Shown: positions 34,683 through 42,768, numbered from the stretch's first letter. The stretch: DNA of 64,000 nucleotides from DASPFV01 sp035620975 (GCA_035620975.1 DASPFV010000219.1:1-64000), one strand, 5' to 3'. Made by a program: numbers and translations. Notes: generated from the sequence alone by a model not told the origin.

Positions 34683-37178
34683 TCATTCCGCACGGAGCGC
34701 AATCATGGGATCGAGCCGGGCCGCCCGCCGCGCGGGAAGGTAGCCGGCGACCGCCGCCGTGCCGGACAGGAGCACGGCGGCGGCGCTCAGGGCCCAGGGA
34801 TCCGATGGCTCGATGGTCGACAGGAAGCTGGCGACTAAGCGTCCACTGACCAGCGTCAGCCCGAGCCCCGCGACGGCGCCGAGCACGGCGACCACGAGCG
34901 CCTGGTGCATGACGAGCCGGACCACCGACCCGGGTTCCGCACCCAGGGCCAGCCGCAGGCCGATTTCGCGCGTCCGGGCCGTGACAGTGTGCGACATCAG
35001 TCCCGCGAGCGCGCCGCATGCGAGCAACAGCGACGTCGCGCCGAGAAACACCGCGATCGCAGTGAGCAGCCGCTCCTGCACGAGCGACTCGTCGATGCGA
35101 TGCCTGACCGTCTGGATGGTCAGGGGCACCGATGGGTCGACCTTTCTTACCGCTGCGCGCAGCGACTCCGCCAGGCCCCCCGGCGGGCCGGCGACCCGTA
35201 CTGCGGCGACGAGACTTCGATCATTCAGCAGGTCGGGCGCCTGCATGTAGGGCAGATACGCGATGCGTCTGCGGTCCTCGCCTACCGATTGATACGCGGC
35301 GTCGCGCACGACCCCGACGACCTCGAGCCGGGTGCGGCCCGGGCCCATGAAGAGGTGACGTCCGATCGGCGCGTCGTCTCCGAACTGGGCACGCGCCAGC
35401 GACAGGTTGATGATCACCGCCGCCGGAGCGCCCTCGCGGTCGCCCGGAACGAAATCCCGTCCCGCCAGGAGGGGGAGGCCAATCGTTGCGAAGTACTCCG
35501 GCGAGACTGCATTGAGGTAGGTCCGGTTGCCGGGGGTGGGCGGGGGTATATTGGTGTCGGTCGAGAACGTGTCCCACCACGATCCCTGTTCGTTGCTGAT
35601 TGGCGGCTTGAACGACAGACTGGCCGAGCGCACACCCGCGGCCTCGCGCAGGTTACGCAGCAGTTCGGCGTAGTACGGCATGAAATCCGGTGTGCCCGCG
35701 GCGCGCCGCCGCGGTGCGCTCAAGGGCGACATCGCGTCGACCGCCACGACCATCAGGTTCTCGCGGTCGAAGCCGATGTCGGCCGCGAGGAGCTGCCACA
35801 GGTTGCGCGCGAACAGTGCCGAGCCGGCGAGGAGCGTCAGGGAGACGGCGACCTGGACGGCCACGAGCGCGCGCGTCATATATGCGCGGTGCGGGCTGTC
35901 GGTGTGTCGCCCGCTGGCCTCGACGAGCGTTCGGGTTCGTCCGAAGCGCGACGCTCGTGCGATCGGAGCGATCGTGAACGCGATCGTCGAAATCCAGACG
36001 GCGAGCGCAACGAATGCCAGGACGCGCGCGTCGGGCGCGGCATCGACGACTACCGACTCGTAGCTGGTCGAGAGCAGTTGCAGGAGGACGTCAGTAGCCC
36101 AGGCCGAAAACAGCAGGCCCAACGCTGCTCCCGTCACCGCGAGCAGCAGGCCTTCGGCGAAGAGCTGCTGCGCGACCCTTTGCCACGTCGCGCCAAGCGC
36201 GAACCGCACGGCGAGCTCCTGCTGGCGGGCGGCGGCCCCGGCGAGCAGCAGGTTGGCGACGGTGGCGCACGCGACGACGAGCAGCAGCGCGACCAGGCCG
36301 AAGAGCAGCCACAGCGCATCGCGGAACTGGCGGCGGACCGGCGACTCCCCTGATGCACCCGGCTCGAGCCCGGAAGTGAACTTCAGGTATCGCGGCCGGA
36401 AGGCCGGACTGACACCCTCAGCCGTGGCCCGCAGAATCTCCGGCCAGATCGTCTGGAACGCGGCGTCGGCTTCGGTGGCGGAGAGACCCGGACGCAGCCG
36501 CCCCATGATGTGCAACCAGGACCGCCCCGCCTCCGTCAGCGTTCGCCTCTCGTCCTCCCTGATTCGCGGCAGCATCGTCAGCGGAATGGTGACGTCCACG
36601 GGAACGCCAACGGCAACGCCGTAGAAACCCGGCGGCGTCACGCCGACGATCGTGAAGGGCGTCCCTTCGATACGCAGGGTCTGGCCGATGGCGTCCGGCG
36701 AGCCGCCGAACCGGCGCTGCCAGGCCGCGTAGCTGAGGACCGCGACCGGCTGCGCGTCTGCGGCCGAGCGTCCCGAGTCGGCCGGCGTGAGCAGCCGTCC
36801 GGCCGCGGGGCGCAAGCCGAGCGTCTCGTGGATGCCCCCGGTGGCCAGCAGGACCGGCGTCGACTCAGGGTCGGCCGTCCACTGCGCCTGGAACTGTCGC
36901 GACTCCCACGCGAATACGCGCGACAGCATGCCGGCCCTCGCGCTCACTTCTTCGAACACGGGATAGGAGAAGGACGGATGGCGCATCCACACGAGCTCGT
37001 GCGGGGAGGCGACCGGCAGCGGGCGCAGAATCACCGCGTCGACCAGCGTGAACACGGTCGTGACCCCTCCGAGGCCGCAGGTCAGCGCAAACAACGCGGC
37101 GAGCGTCAACCCTGGGCGCCTGACGAACTGGCGTCCGGCGAACCGCAGGTCGCTCACCAGATGTTCGAGGAGGGCCAT
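34683..37178 (-). CDS. ADOP-type ABC permease, second copy
   Basis: An 831-residue duplicated permease with MacB-periplasmic and FtsX domains in tandem, same family as the gene at 11544 but clearly divergent. Marks are FTLVDAVILRPLPV near the N-terminus, YAAWQRRFGGSPDAIG in the first periplasmic part, LLFGLVALLLVVACATVANLL in the central helix, and ARRAARLDPMIALRAE at the C-terminus. No ATPase gene is adjacent. Immediately upstream is a short scar of another ADOP C-terminus, so the locus has lost or recombined family members. It is convergent with the carboxylesterase gene (9 bp apart). Substrate unknown. Confidence 0.92.
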   Translation of the reverse strand: MALLEHLVSDLRFAGRQFVRRPGLTLAALFALTCGLGGVTTVFTLVDAVILRPLPVASPHELVWMRHPSFSYPVFEEVSARAGMLSRVFAWESRQFQAQWTADPESTPVLLATGGIHETLGLRPAAGRLLTPADSGRSAADAQPVAVLSYAAWQRRFGGSPDAIGQTLRIEGTPFTIVGVTPPGFYGVAVGVPVDVTIPLTMLPRIREDERRTLTEAGRSWLHIMGRLRPGLSATEADAAFQTIWPEILRATAEGVSPAFRPRYLKFTSGLEPGASGESPVRRQFRDALWLLFGLVALLLVVACATVANLLLAGAAARQQELAVRFALGATWQRVAQQLFAEGLLLAVTGAALGLLFSAWATDVLLQLLSTSYESVVVDAAPDARVLAFVALAVWISTIAFTIAPIARASRFGRTRTLVEASGRHTDSPHRAYMTRALVAVQVAVSLTLLAGSALFARNLWQLLAADIGFDRENLMVVAVDAMSPLSAPRRRAAGTPDFMPYYAELLRNLREAAGVRSASLSFKPPISNEQGSWWDTFSTDTNIPPPTPGNRTYLNAVSPEYFATIGLPLLAGRDFVPGDREGAPAAVIINLSLARAQFGDDAPIGRHLFMGPGRTRLEVVGVVRDAAYQSVGEDRRRIAYLPYMQAPDLLNDRSLVAAVRVAGPPGGLAESLRAAVRKVDPSVPLTIQTVRHRIDESLVQERLLTAIAVFLGATSLLLACGALAGLMSHTVTARTREIGLRLALGAEPGSVVRLVMHQALVVAVLGAVAGLGLTLVSGRLVASFLSTIEPSDPWALSAAAVLLSGTAAVAGYLPARRAARLDPMIALRAE

Positions 37179-37402
37179 GGCGCGGCGGGAGGCAATGCCC
37201 GTGCCGACCGGAACCCGTGGGTTCTGTCTTCCGCCTTCGCGCGAGCCGCTCTGGCGGACCCGCCGTAGCTTTGGGGGAGGCGGTCAGGGAGACGATCGGC
37301 GTCGGCCCGGCCGGACTGTCCGAACGCGCACAAGGCGGTCCCGCGGGCGGGATTTCGATGGCGCGGCATGTAACTGACAGCCGGCAGCTCTGCCGTCCGC
37401 TG

Positions 37403-37465
37403 TTCGGTGCGCAGGGTGACCACCGGATCGATGCGCGCCGCCCGCCGCCCGGGAATCCAGGCGGA
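37403..37465 (-). pseudogene. Remnant of an ADOP permease C-terminus
   Basis: In the frame immediately after the beta-lactamase-like gene's TAA, the minus strand reads SAWIPGRRAARIDPVVTLRT then E. This is the conserved C-terminus of ADOP permeases; compare ARRAARLDPMIALRAE at 34683 and RAVRVDPVVALRHD at 11544. Everything N-terminal to it is missing and no stop follows the usual LRxE ending. It is a 21-codon scar from deletion or recombination between family members. Confidence 0.7.
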
Positions 37466-38746
37466 TTACTTCGTCCGCGGCGGATCGGTCAGCGCCTGAT
37501 AGACCAGCGCCGGAATCACCTGTCCCAGATCCGTGCGGTTTGGGATCTGCTGAATCATGTAGACGAGCACGAGCCGCGCGTCGGGATCGACGAGGTAGTT
37601 CGATCCGTAGGCCCCGCCCCAGCGATAGGCGCCGACCGAGCTGAGGCCCATCGCTCCGTACCGCTCGACCGTCTGGAACCCGAAGCCGAACCCGAGGCCG
37701 TTCGCCGAATGCAGCGTGCCGCTCTGGTTCGTCGCCATCAGCGCCACGCTCCGTGGCGAGAGCACGCGGACGCCGTCGAGCGTGCCGCCCTGGCGCGTCA
37801 TCTCGAGGAAGCGCGCGTAGTCGCGCGCCGTCGACACCAGGCCCGCGCCGCCCGAGAAGCTCCTGCGCGGGCCGTCGACGTAGTGTCCCTGCCCGCGGGC
37901 GCCCTCCGGGGCTCGGACGATGGTGCCTTCGGGCTCGCTCGCGTACACGGTCGCGAGACGATTGCGCTCGCCGGCAGGCAGGAAGAAGCGCGTGTCCTTC
38001 ATCTTCAGCGGCCCGGTGATTCGCTCGGCGATGAACCGGTCGAGCGGCATGCCCGAGGCGCGTTCGACCACGCAGCCGAGGATGTCGGTGTTGTAGCCGT
38101 AGACGTAGGATTCGCCCGGCTGGGCGACGAACGGCAAGCCCGCCAACCGCTCCATCGTCGCGCAGATCTCTTCGTCCTTGTCGGCCGTGTACCAGCCGTA
38201 GCCGGCCGCGGGGCCGAGGCCCTTCTCCTTGTACTGATCCGCGACCGTGGCGTCGGTGCCATACGAGATGCCGGCAGTGTGGGTGAGCAGGTCGGCTATC
38301 GTGATCGCCCGGCGCGCGTCGACCGTCGACACACCGGCATCACCCTTCAGGGCGACGGTCGTCTTCGCATACTCCGGGATGAACCGGCTGACGGGCATGT
38401 TCGGCGTCAGGCGCCCTTCTTCCATCAGCTGCAGGATCGCCGCGCTCGTGAGCGCCTTGCTCTGCGACGCGATCCTGAAAATCGTGTCGACCGTCATCGG
38501 CCGCTTCGCGTCCTTGTCGCTCCATCCCAGCGCGCGTTCGTAGATGGGTTTACCGTCTCGCAGGACGAGGGCGACGATGCCCGCGATCCGGTTCTGATCG
38601 ACGTGTTCCTGGAGCACGGCGTCCAGCCGTTTGAGGCGCTCCTGCGACACGCCGGCGACCGCCGCCGCGGGCATGGCGCGCTGCGTGCCGGACACGCCGA
38701 TCGAGAACGCGAGGACGAGGAACGCAATCGTGCGAAGTCTGATCAT
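37466..38746 (-). CDS. Exported class-C beta-lactamase-like serine hydrolase
   Basis: A 426-residue serine hydrolase of the beta-lactamase class C / penicillin-binding fold. The N-terminal hydrophobic segment LRTIAFLVLAFSIGVSG is a signal peptide. The nucleophile motif is SQSK (94-97), and the Tyr-x-Asn motif is YGYN near 216. A glycine-rich strand GGAYGSNYLVD stands in for the KTG motif. Such proteins hydrolyse esters, D-peptides or lactams; resistance is not implied. The ADOP scar begins at its stop codon. It is divergent from the plus-strand genes at 39126 on. Confidence 0.87.
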   Translation of the reverse strand: MIRLRTIAFLVLAFSIGVSGTQRAMPAAAVAGVSQERLKRLDAVLQEHVDQNRIAGIVALVLRDGKPIYERALGWSDKDAKRPMTVDTIFRIASQSKALTSAAILQLMEEGRLTPNMPVSRFIPEYAKTTVALKGDAGVSTVDARRAITIADLLTHTAGISYGTDATVADQYKEKGLGPAAGYGWYTADKDEEICATMERLAGLPFVAQPGESYVYGYNTDILGCVVERASGMPLDRFIAERITGPLKMKDTRFFLPAGERNRLATVYASEPEGTIVRAPEGARGQGHYVDGPRRSFSGGAGLVSTARDYARFLEMTRQGGTLDGVRVLSPRSVALMATNQSGTLHSANGLGFGFGFQTVERYGAMGLSSVGAYRWGGAYGSNYLVDPDARLVLVYMIQQIPNRTDLGQVIPALVYQALTDPPRTK

Positions 38747-39125
38747 CTCGAGGCTGCTCCGGTATCGTGCCCCGGAGATCCCAGGGCACGTGAATTGGAC
38801 GGGATTCTATCCCGGGCGGCGGCCGGGTGCAGAGCTGAAGTCTCTCAGCGCGTCCGCAGGGCGGCGCGGATCGTCGAGGTGGGAGCGCGCCGATCTCGTC
38901 CGGTCCTTTCGAATGCTCGCGCAACAACTCGACCGCGCCGTTGCGGCAGAACTCCCGCTCCGTGCCGCGGATCTACTCCCTGTTGCAGTCGCTATGGTTC
39001 AGTCGCGGTATACACGCCCCCCAGCGTTCACACCAGTACGCGCGACACTGTGAGGACGGGCCGTATCGGTTCAGCTCGTCACGGGCACGACTCTTGCGGC
39101 CACTGTGCCCCGGGAGGAGCACCAG
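38747..39125. other. Intergenic region, 379 bp, divergent promoters
   Basis: No gene is credible here. TATACA at 39009-39014 with TTGCAG at 38983-38988 (20 nt apart) is a weak plus-strand promoter candidate about 110 bp before the basic-protein gene. Nothing else with clear structure was seen apart from CG-rich inverted fragments. Confidence 0.4.
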
Positions 39126-39503
39126 ATGGCACGGGGCCCGCGCCAGGCAAACGAAAGAGAAGCCGCTGACGAGACCACCGGCGGTGGGGGCGGAGGTCGT
39201 GGAGGTCGTGCACGCGGTACGGCATCCCGCGGCGACACGCGCACGACATCGGAGAGCACGGGGGAGGTCGCGGGCGAGCGTGGCGGCCCGGGCGGTCGTG
39301 CGGCCCGGCGCGGCAAGGGGTCGAAACCGGACGCACCGGGCGCACGAAAGCTCGCGTCGCGCCGTGCGTCGCGGCGAAAGAAAAAAGGCGGCAACCGTCC
39401 CGGGGCCTCGGGCACCGGATCGAAGAAGCAGTCGCGGGGCAGTTCGGGGCGCCGATGGTCGGGCTCGCGAACGGGGGGAGGACGGACCAGCAAGAGGCGC
39501 TAG
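39126..39503 (+). CDS. Basic Gly/Arg/Lys/Ser-rich low-complexity protein
   Basis: A 125-residue, strongly basic protein with no predicted fold. Runs such as GGGGGGRGGRARG, ASRRASRRKKKGG and SRTGGGRTSKRR resemble nucleic-acid-binding histone-like or RGG tails. GGGAGGAG at 39107-39114, 11 nt before the ATG at 39126, supports translation. A minus-strand frame over the same stretch (39071-39493) gives Pro/Arg-rich sequence and lacks a start signal. The DoxX gene begins 13 bp downstream, so the two are probably co-transcribed. The function is unknown; nucleic-acid binding is a guess from composition. Confidence 0.55.
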   Translation: MARGPRQANEREAADETTGGGGGGRGGRARGTASRGDTRTTSESTGEVAGERGGPGGRAARRGKGSKPDAPGARKLASRRASRRKKKGGNRPGASGTGSKKQSRGSSGRRWSGSRTGGGRTSKRR

Positions 39504-39516
39504 GGACGAGGTGCAT

Positions 39517-40095
39517 ATGCCAGAGAATCGCTCATCGCAGGTTGAAGACGTCAGCGGGTCCGGTATCTATCCGGCGTCGGGGCCGCTCCCGCCCGGTGCG
39601 GCACCGCTCCGCACGCCGGCCGGCCTGGCCCATCCGGAGGAACGGCATGTCGGCGGCGACTGGTGGCCGACAGCCGAAACCGCAGCGCAGCTGGTGGGAC
39701 GCGCGCTCTTCGGCGGCTACTTCGTATACAACGGCGTCAACCACTTCCTGAATCGGAGCATGCTGGTCGAGTACGCGCGCAGCAAGGGCGTGCCAGCTCC
39801 AGAGGTTTCCGTGGTCGGCTCGGGGCTGCTGATACTCGCGGGCGGCCTGAGCCTCCTGACCGGGGCGCGCCCGAAAATAGGCGCCGGACTCATCACGACG
39901 TTCCTGCTCGGCGTCTCGCCGCAGATGCACGCGTTCTGGAAGGAGCAGGACGCCCAGCAGCGGATGAACGACATGATCAACTTCACCAAGAACATGGCAT
40001 TGCTCGGCGGAGCGCTGCTCGCCGCGGCGCAGAGGGAGCCATGGCCGCTTCAGGCAGCCGCGCGAGGGGGGCCGCTCGTCCGTTCCGGCCACTGA
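39517..40095 (+). CDS. DoxX-family membrane protein
   Basis: A 192-residue protein with a soluble N-terminal tail of about 60 residues and four hydrophobic segments typical of DoxX. Family features are LVGRALFGGYFVYNGVNHF in the first helix and the GSGLLILAGGLSLL helix. DoxX proteins are linked to quinone or thiol redox chemistry and appear in complexes with SseA/SodA in mycobacteria; the role here is unknown. GAGG at 39508-39511 precedes the ATG at 39517. It follows the basic protein gene by 13 bp. Confidence 0.82.
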   Translation: MPENRSSQVEDVSGSGIYPASGPLPPGAAPLRTPAGLAHPEERHVGGDWWPTAETAAQLVGRALFGGYFVYNGVNHFLNRSMLVEYARSKGVPAPEVSVVGSGLLILAGGLSLLTGARPKIGAGLITTFLLGVSPQMHAFWKEQDAQQRMNDMINFTKNMALLGGALLAAAQREPWPLQAAARGGPLVRSGH

Positions 40096-40148
40096 ACGCG
40101 GATCAGCTGAGGGGCTGGCCGCTGCCTCATCCGGGTCCTCCGTCGCTG

Positions 40149-40154
40149 TATACT
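40149..40154 (+). promoter_or_regulatory. Candidate -10 box of the ankyrin gene
   Basis: TATACT lies about 135 nt before the GTG at 40289, which would give a long structured 5' leader of about 128 nt. No convincing -35 hexamer is present at 16-18 nt. Confidence 0.4.
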
Positions 40155-40224
40155 CTCCGCGGGCGTGCAGGACGCCTCCCGTCCGCGGAGAGGACCGAGT
40201 CCACCTGACCCGGTATTCAACGGC

Positions 40225-40282
40225 AGGTTCCCGACGAACCTCCTTCGCCCGACTGGCGGACAACGGGCATGCGACAAGGAGG
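40225..40282 (+). promoter_or_regulatory. Two mutually exclusive leader hairpins, one hiding the SD
   Basis: AGGTTC (40225-40230) pairs with GAACCT (40236-40241) around a 5-nt loop. CCTCCTT (40239-40245) pairs with AAGGAGG (40276-40282), which is the ribosome-binding site of the gene at 40289. Inside this second hairpin GCCCG (40247-40251) pairs with CGGGC (40264-40268). The two outer pairings share 40239-40241, so only one can form. Such a layout suits translational control by a riboswitch, RNA thermometer or protein, but no known class was recognised. Confidence 0.45.
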
Positions 40283-40288
40283 CTCGTT

Positions 40289-41530
40289 GTGTCCCCTCGC
40301 CATCTGCCCGTCAGGCCCAATCTCGATCAGCTGAGGCACCAGGCGCGCGACCTGCTCGACGCGATCAGGCGCGGCCATCCCGACGCGCTGGCGGATCTTC
40401 ACGCGTCACGCCGCCATCCAATCAATCCTGCCCATGCGCGTCTGGCCGATGCCCAGCACGCCCTGGCCCGAAGTTACGGCCTCGCGAGCTGGCCGCGGCT
40501 CGTGCTCGCGTGCCGCATGACCGACGCCATCTGCCGCGATGACCTCGACACCGTTCGCGCACTCGTGCTGCGGTACCCGTATCTGCTGCACGAGGACGCG
40601 CGCGGCGTGAAGGGGAACTGGGGACCGCCGATGTCGTATGCGGCCAACCTCGGCCGCGACCGCATCATCGGCGCCCTGCGGGATCTCGGGGCCGACGACG
40701 TGCAGTTCGCATTCGATCGCGCGTGTCTCCAGGGGCAGATCGAGACCGCGACGCTGCTGCACAGCATGGGCGCCAGGCCCGCGCAGGATTCAGTGATGGG
40801 TCCGTGCGAGACGCAGAACGCCGACGGCCTGGCCTTCCTGCTCGACCACGGCGCGGAGCTCGCGGACGCGCACGGAAACCCTCTGGCGCCAGTGGGGCTC
40901 CTCCTCGAGACCTACGGCCGCAGTCCGCAGGGGAAGCACCGGTGTCTCGAGCTCCTGATGCGGTACGGGGTCCACCTGCCGGATACGCCAGCGATGGCTG
41001 TCCATCGCGGCCGAATCGATCTGCTGCAGGCGCACCTGCGGCGCGATCCCGGCGTGCTGTCGCGGACGTTCGCTCACGAAGAGATCTATCCACCCGACCT
41101 TGGATGCTCGGCCGACCACACGCTCGCGCTGCACGGGACGCCGCTGGCAGGCGCCACGCTGCTGCACATGTGCGTGGATTTCGACGAGGTGGCGATCGCC
41201 CGTTGGCTGCTCGCGCAGGGCGCCCCGGTCGACGGCAGGGCAGCCGTCGATGCCGGCGGCTTCGGCGGCCACACCGCGCTCTTCGGCTGCGTCGTCACGC
41301 AGCCGATCCGCCTGCGCCGCACTGACGAGTTCTGCCGCCTGCTCCTCGACCATGGTGCGGATCCGAACGTCAGGGCATCGCTGCGGAAGCAGCTGCGCGG
41401 TGTCGACGACGAGAGGATGCACGAGTATCGGGACGTGACACCGCTGGCATGGGGCGAACGCTTCCACGATCAGTCGTTCGTCAGCCGGCCGGCGATGCGG
41501 TTGATCGCGGAGCGTGGCGGCCATACCTGA
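40289..41530 (+). CDS. Ankyrin-repeat protein
   Basis: A 413-residue cytoplasmic protein. An N-terminal helical segment (LDQLRHQARDLLDAIRRGHP) precedes about six ankyrin repeats between 85 and 400, seen in pieces such as GPPMSYAANLGRDRIIGAL, FDRACLQGQIETATLLHSMG and FCRLLLDHGADPNVRA. Ankyrin arrays bind partner proteins; the partner is unknown. The GTG at 40289 has AAGGAGG seven bases upstream, and that site is predicted to be paired in a leader hairpin. The gene is followed by a repeat-rich stretch and the VapBC module on the other strand. Confidence 0.83.
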   Translation: MSPRHLPVRPNLDQLRHQARDLLDAIRRGHPDALADLHASRRHPINPAHARLADAQHALARSYGLASWPRLVLACRMTDAICRDDLDTVRALVLRYPYLLHEDARGVKGNWGPPMSYAANLGRDRIIGALRDLGADDVQFAFDRACLQGQIETATLLHSMGARPAQDSVMGPCETQNADGLAFLLDHGAELADAHGNPLAPVGLLLETYGRSPQGKHRCLELLMRYGVHLPDTPAMAVHRGRIDLLQAHLRRDPGVLSRTFAHEEIYPPDLGCSADHTLALHGTPLAGATLLHMCVDFDEVAIARWLLAQGAPVDGRAAVDAGGFGGHTALFGCVVTQPIRLRRTDEFCRLLLDHGADPNVRASLRKQLRGVDDERMHEYRDVTPLAWGERFHDQSFVSRPAMRLIAERGGHT

Positions 41531-41543
41531 GCGGCCGCTCTTT

Positions 41544-41585
41544 CAGGCTCGAGGTTCAGGGCGCAAGGTTCAGGCTTGAACCTTG
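41544..41585. repeat. GGTTCA repeat with 9-bp hairpin between convergent genes
   Basis: CAGGCTCGAGGTTCA (41544-41558) is nearly the same word as 42393-42406 on the far side of the toxin-antitoxin pair. Next to it CAAGGTTCA (41564-41572) and TGAACCTTG (41577-41585) form a 9-bp stem with a 4-nt loop, between the ankyrin and vapC stop codons. It could be a bidirectional transcript end, although no U-run is present. Confidence 0.5.
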
Positions 41586-41604
41586 AACCGGTGCCGCCAT
41601 CAGG

Positions 41605-42051
41605 TCAGCGCTGCATCGGTGGGATGAGCGTGGGCTGAACGCGGACGCCGAGGCTCGAGGCGGCCCTCCGGATCCGCTCGTCAAGGCTGAGGAGCTCGAG
41701 CCCGGCGACGGCAGAGCGGGCGACCAGCGTCGACGCCAGATGGATCGCGTCGAGCGTCCGGACGGGTTCCCCGGGAAACGGTTGCCGCGCACGCTCGACG
41801 ACCTCCGGCCCGATCCGCAGGACGTGCCAATGCGAGGCCGCGGCCGCCAGGTGTGCCCGCCGATCGGCGGCGTCGGCCTCCGTCAACTCGCCCAGGGCGG
41901 CCGCTCGCAGCAGGACCCGGTCGCACTCGACCAGGGTGAGATCCGAGGCGGTGACCATGTCCGCGCTCGCCAGCAGCTGGCGCACGGAGAAACTGGCAGA
42001 CTCGTCGAGCAACCAGGCGAGCACGGCGCTCGACTCGGCGTACAGACTCAC
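41605..42051 (-). CDS. vapC: VapC-type PIN-domain toxin
   Basis: A 148-residue PIN-domain ribonuclease that would cleave RNA when released from its antitoxin. The acidic site is visible as Glu6 in YAESSAVL, Glu in LTLVECDR, Asp in RTLDAIHLA and the last acid in LSLDERI. The first acid is Glu where most VapCs have Asp, which also occurs in part of the family. It starts with GTG at 42051 and overlaps the vapB stop by 4 nt (GTGA), so it is translationally coupled to the antitoxin. The pair lies between two GGTTCA-type repeats. Confidence 0.88.
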   Translation of the reverse strand: MSLYAESSAVLAWLLDESASFSVRQLLASADMVTASDLTLVECDRVLLRAAALGELTEADAADRRAHLAAAASHWHVLRIGPEVVERARQPFPGEPVRTLDAIHLASTLVARSAVAGLELLSLDERIRRAASSLGVRVQPTLIPPMQR

Positions 42052-42344
42052 CGTTCGCCGCGCTCTTCGTCGAGAAGCTGCCTCGCGGTTCGCTTCCGCC
42101 TCCGCGTTCCTGGGAGCGGGGGATAGGCGTCGTTGCCGGCGGGTGCGCCCAGCGTGACCAGCCCTCGCCGGGCGAGCGTGACGAGCCCTGCCGGGATCGA
42201 GGCGTCGAGCGACCTGTGCCCGGGGGCGGTGAGCTCGGCCACGACTTCACCGCGGTCGGTCACCAGCACGCCCTCCCCCGCGCGGACCAGGCGGATGTAC
42301 TCACTCAGCCGGTTCTTCAGCTCGCGGACGCCAACCGTCTTCAT
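42048..42344 (-). CDS. vapB: Phd/YefM-type antitoxin of the VapBC pair
   Basis: A 98-residue antitoxin. The N-terminal half is the Phd/YefM DNA-binding fold (VGVRELKNRLSEYIRLV, then VLVTDRGEVVAEL). The C-terminal basic part (GTRRRKRTARQLLDEER) should wrap the toxin. The ATG at 42344 is preferred over an in-frame TTG at 42353 because the TACATT -10 box ends 7 nt before the ATG and the TTG falls inside that box. It overlaps vapC by 4 nt. The operator at 42351-42376 suggests autoregulation. Confidence 0.87.
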   Translation of the reverse strand: MKTVGVRELKNRLSEYIRLVRAGEGVLVTDRGEVVAELTAPGHRSLDASIPAGLVTLARRGLVTLGAPAGNDAYPPLPGTRRRKRTARQLLDEERGER

Positions 42345-42350
42345 CTGGGC

Positions 42351-42380
42351 CAATGTAGCTTCTTGTAGCTACATTGTCAA
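42351..42380 (-). promoter_or_regulatory. vapBC promoter with embedded inverted-repeat operator
   Basis: On the minus strand TTGACA (42380-42375) and TACATT (42357-42352) are 17 bp apart, and the ATG follows 7 nt later without a ribosome-binding site. CAATGTAGCT (42351-42360) and AGCTACATTG (42367-42376) form a perfect 10-bp inverted repeat with a 6-nt spacer covering the spacer and the -10. TGTAGCTACA (42364-42373) is itself a full palindrome. The antitoxin probably binds here. Confidence 0.7.
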
Positions 42381-42392
42381 ATTTCGGAGTTG

Positions 42393-42427
42393 CAGGCTCA
42401 GGTTCAAGGTTCAATTCAAGGTTCAAA
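42393..42427. repeat. GGTTCAA tandem repeat, right flank of vapBC
   Basis: CAGGCTCAGGTTCA (42393-42406) matches the left-flank word at 41544-41558 with one missing G. It continues into further GGTTCAA and TTCAAGG units. The surrounding 120 bp are poorer in GC than the window and carry TTCGTCTC/TTCGTGTC words. Confidence 0.5.
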
Positions 42428-42504
42428 TACGAAATCTTCGCGAATAACCTTCGTCTCTTCTTCGTGTCTGTATGTTTGCGTGGAATTGGGGCGCATGCCT
42501 TCTT

Positions 42505-42766
42505 CTCGGCCAACTCGCTGCACTATGTCGAGGATCAGGCGGGGTTCATCCGCGGCTGCGAACTTCACATGAAACAACGGCACGCCTTTCTCATCGTCGA
42601 GTACGACACGAGCCGGCCCAGCCGCTGGGTGCCGTATCCTGTGAGCCGGGCCGGAGCGAGTACGCTGTTCGAGCGCGCCGGCTATGCCTCGATTCGCTTG
42701 CTGCGTTCACTGCCGTCGATCTTCCGGCGTGCGCCGCTGTACACCGTCGCGATACGACAATCCTGA
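42505..42766 (+). pseudogene. C-terminal half of a SAM-dependent methyltransferase
   Basis: From about 42505 the frame reads ANSLHYVEDQ, the motif-IV/V region of class-I methyltransferases (ANxLHxV), and continues through VEYDTSRPSRWVPYPVS to a normal C-terminus at the TGA 42764-42766. The SAM-binding N-terminal half (about 100 residues) is missing; upstream is the repeat flanking vapBC. It is therefore a 5'-truncated relic, probably not functional. The sigma factor gene starts 2 nt after its stop. Confidence 0.65.
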
Positions 42767-42768
42767 CC

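Noticed and set aside
39071..39493. Minus-strand frame over the basic low-complexity gene
   Set aside because: The product is Pro/Arg-rich without a start signal; the plus-strand frame has a strong ribosome-binding site and continues into the DoxX operon.
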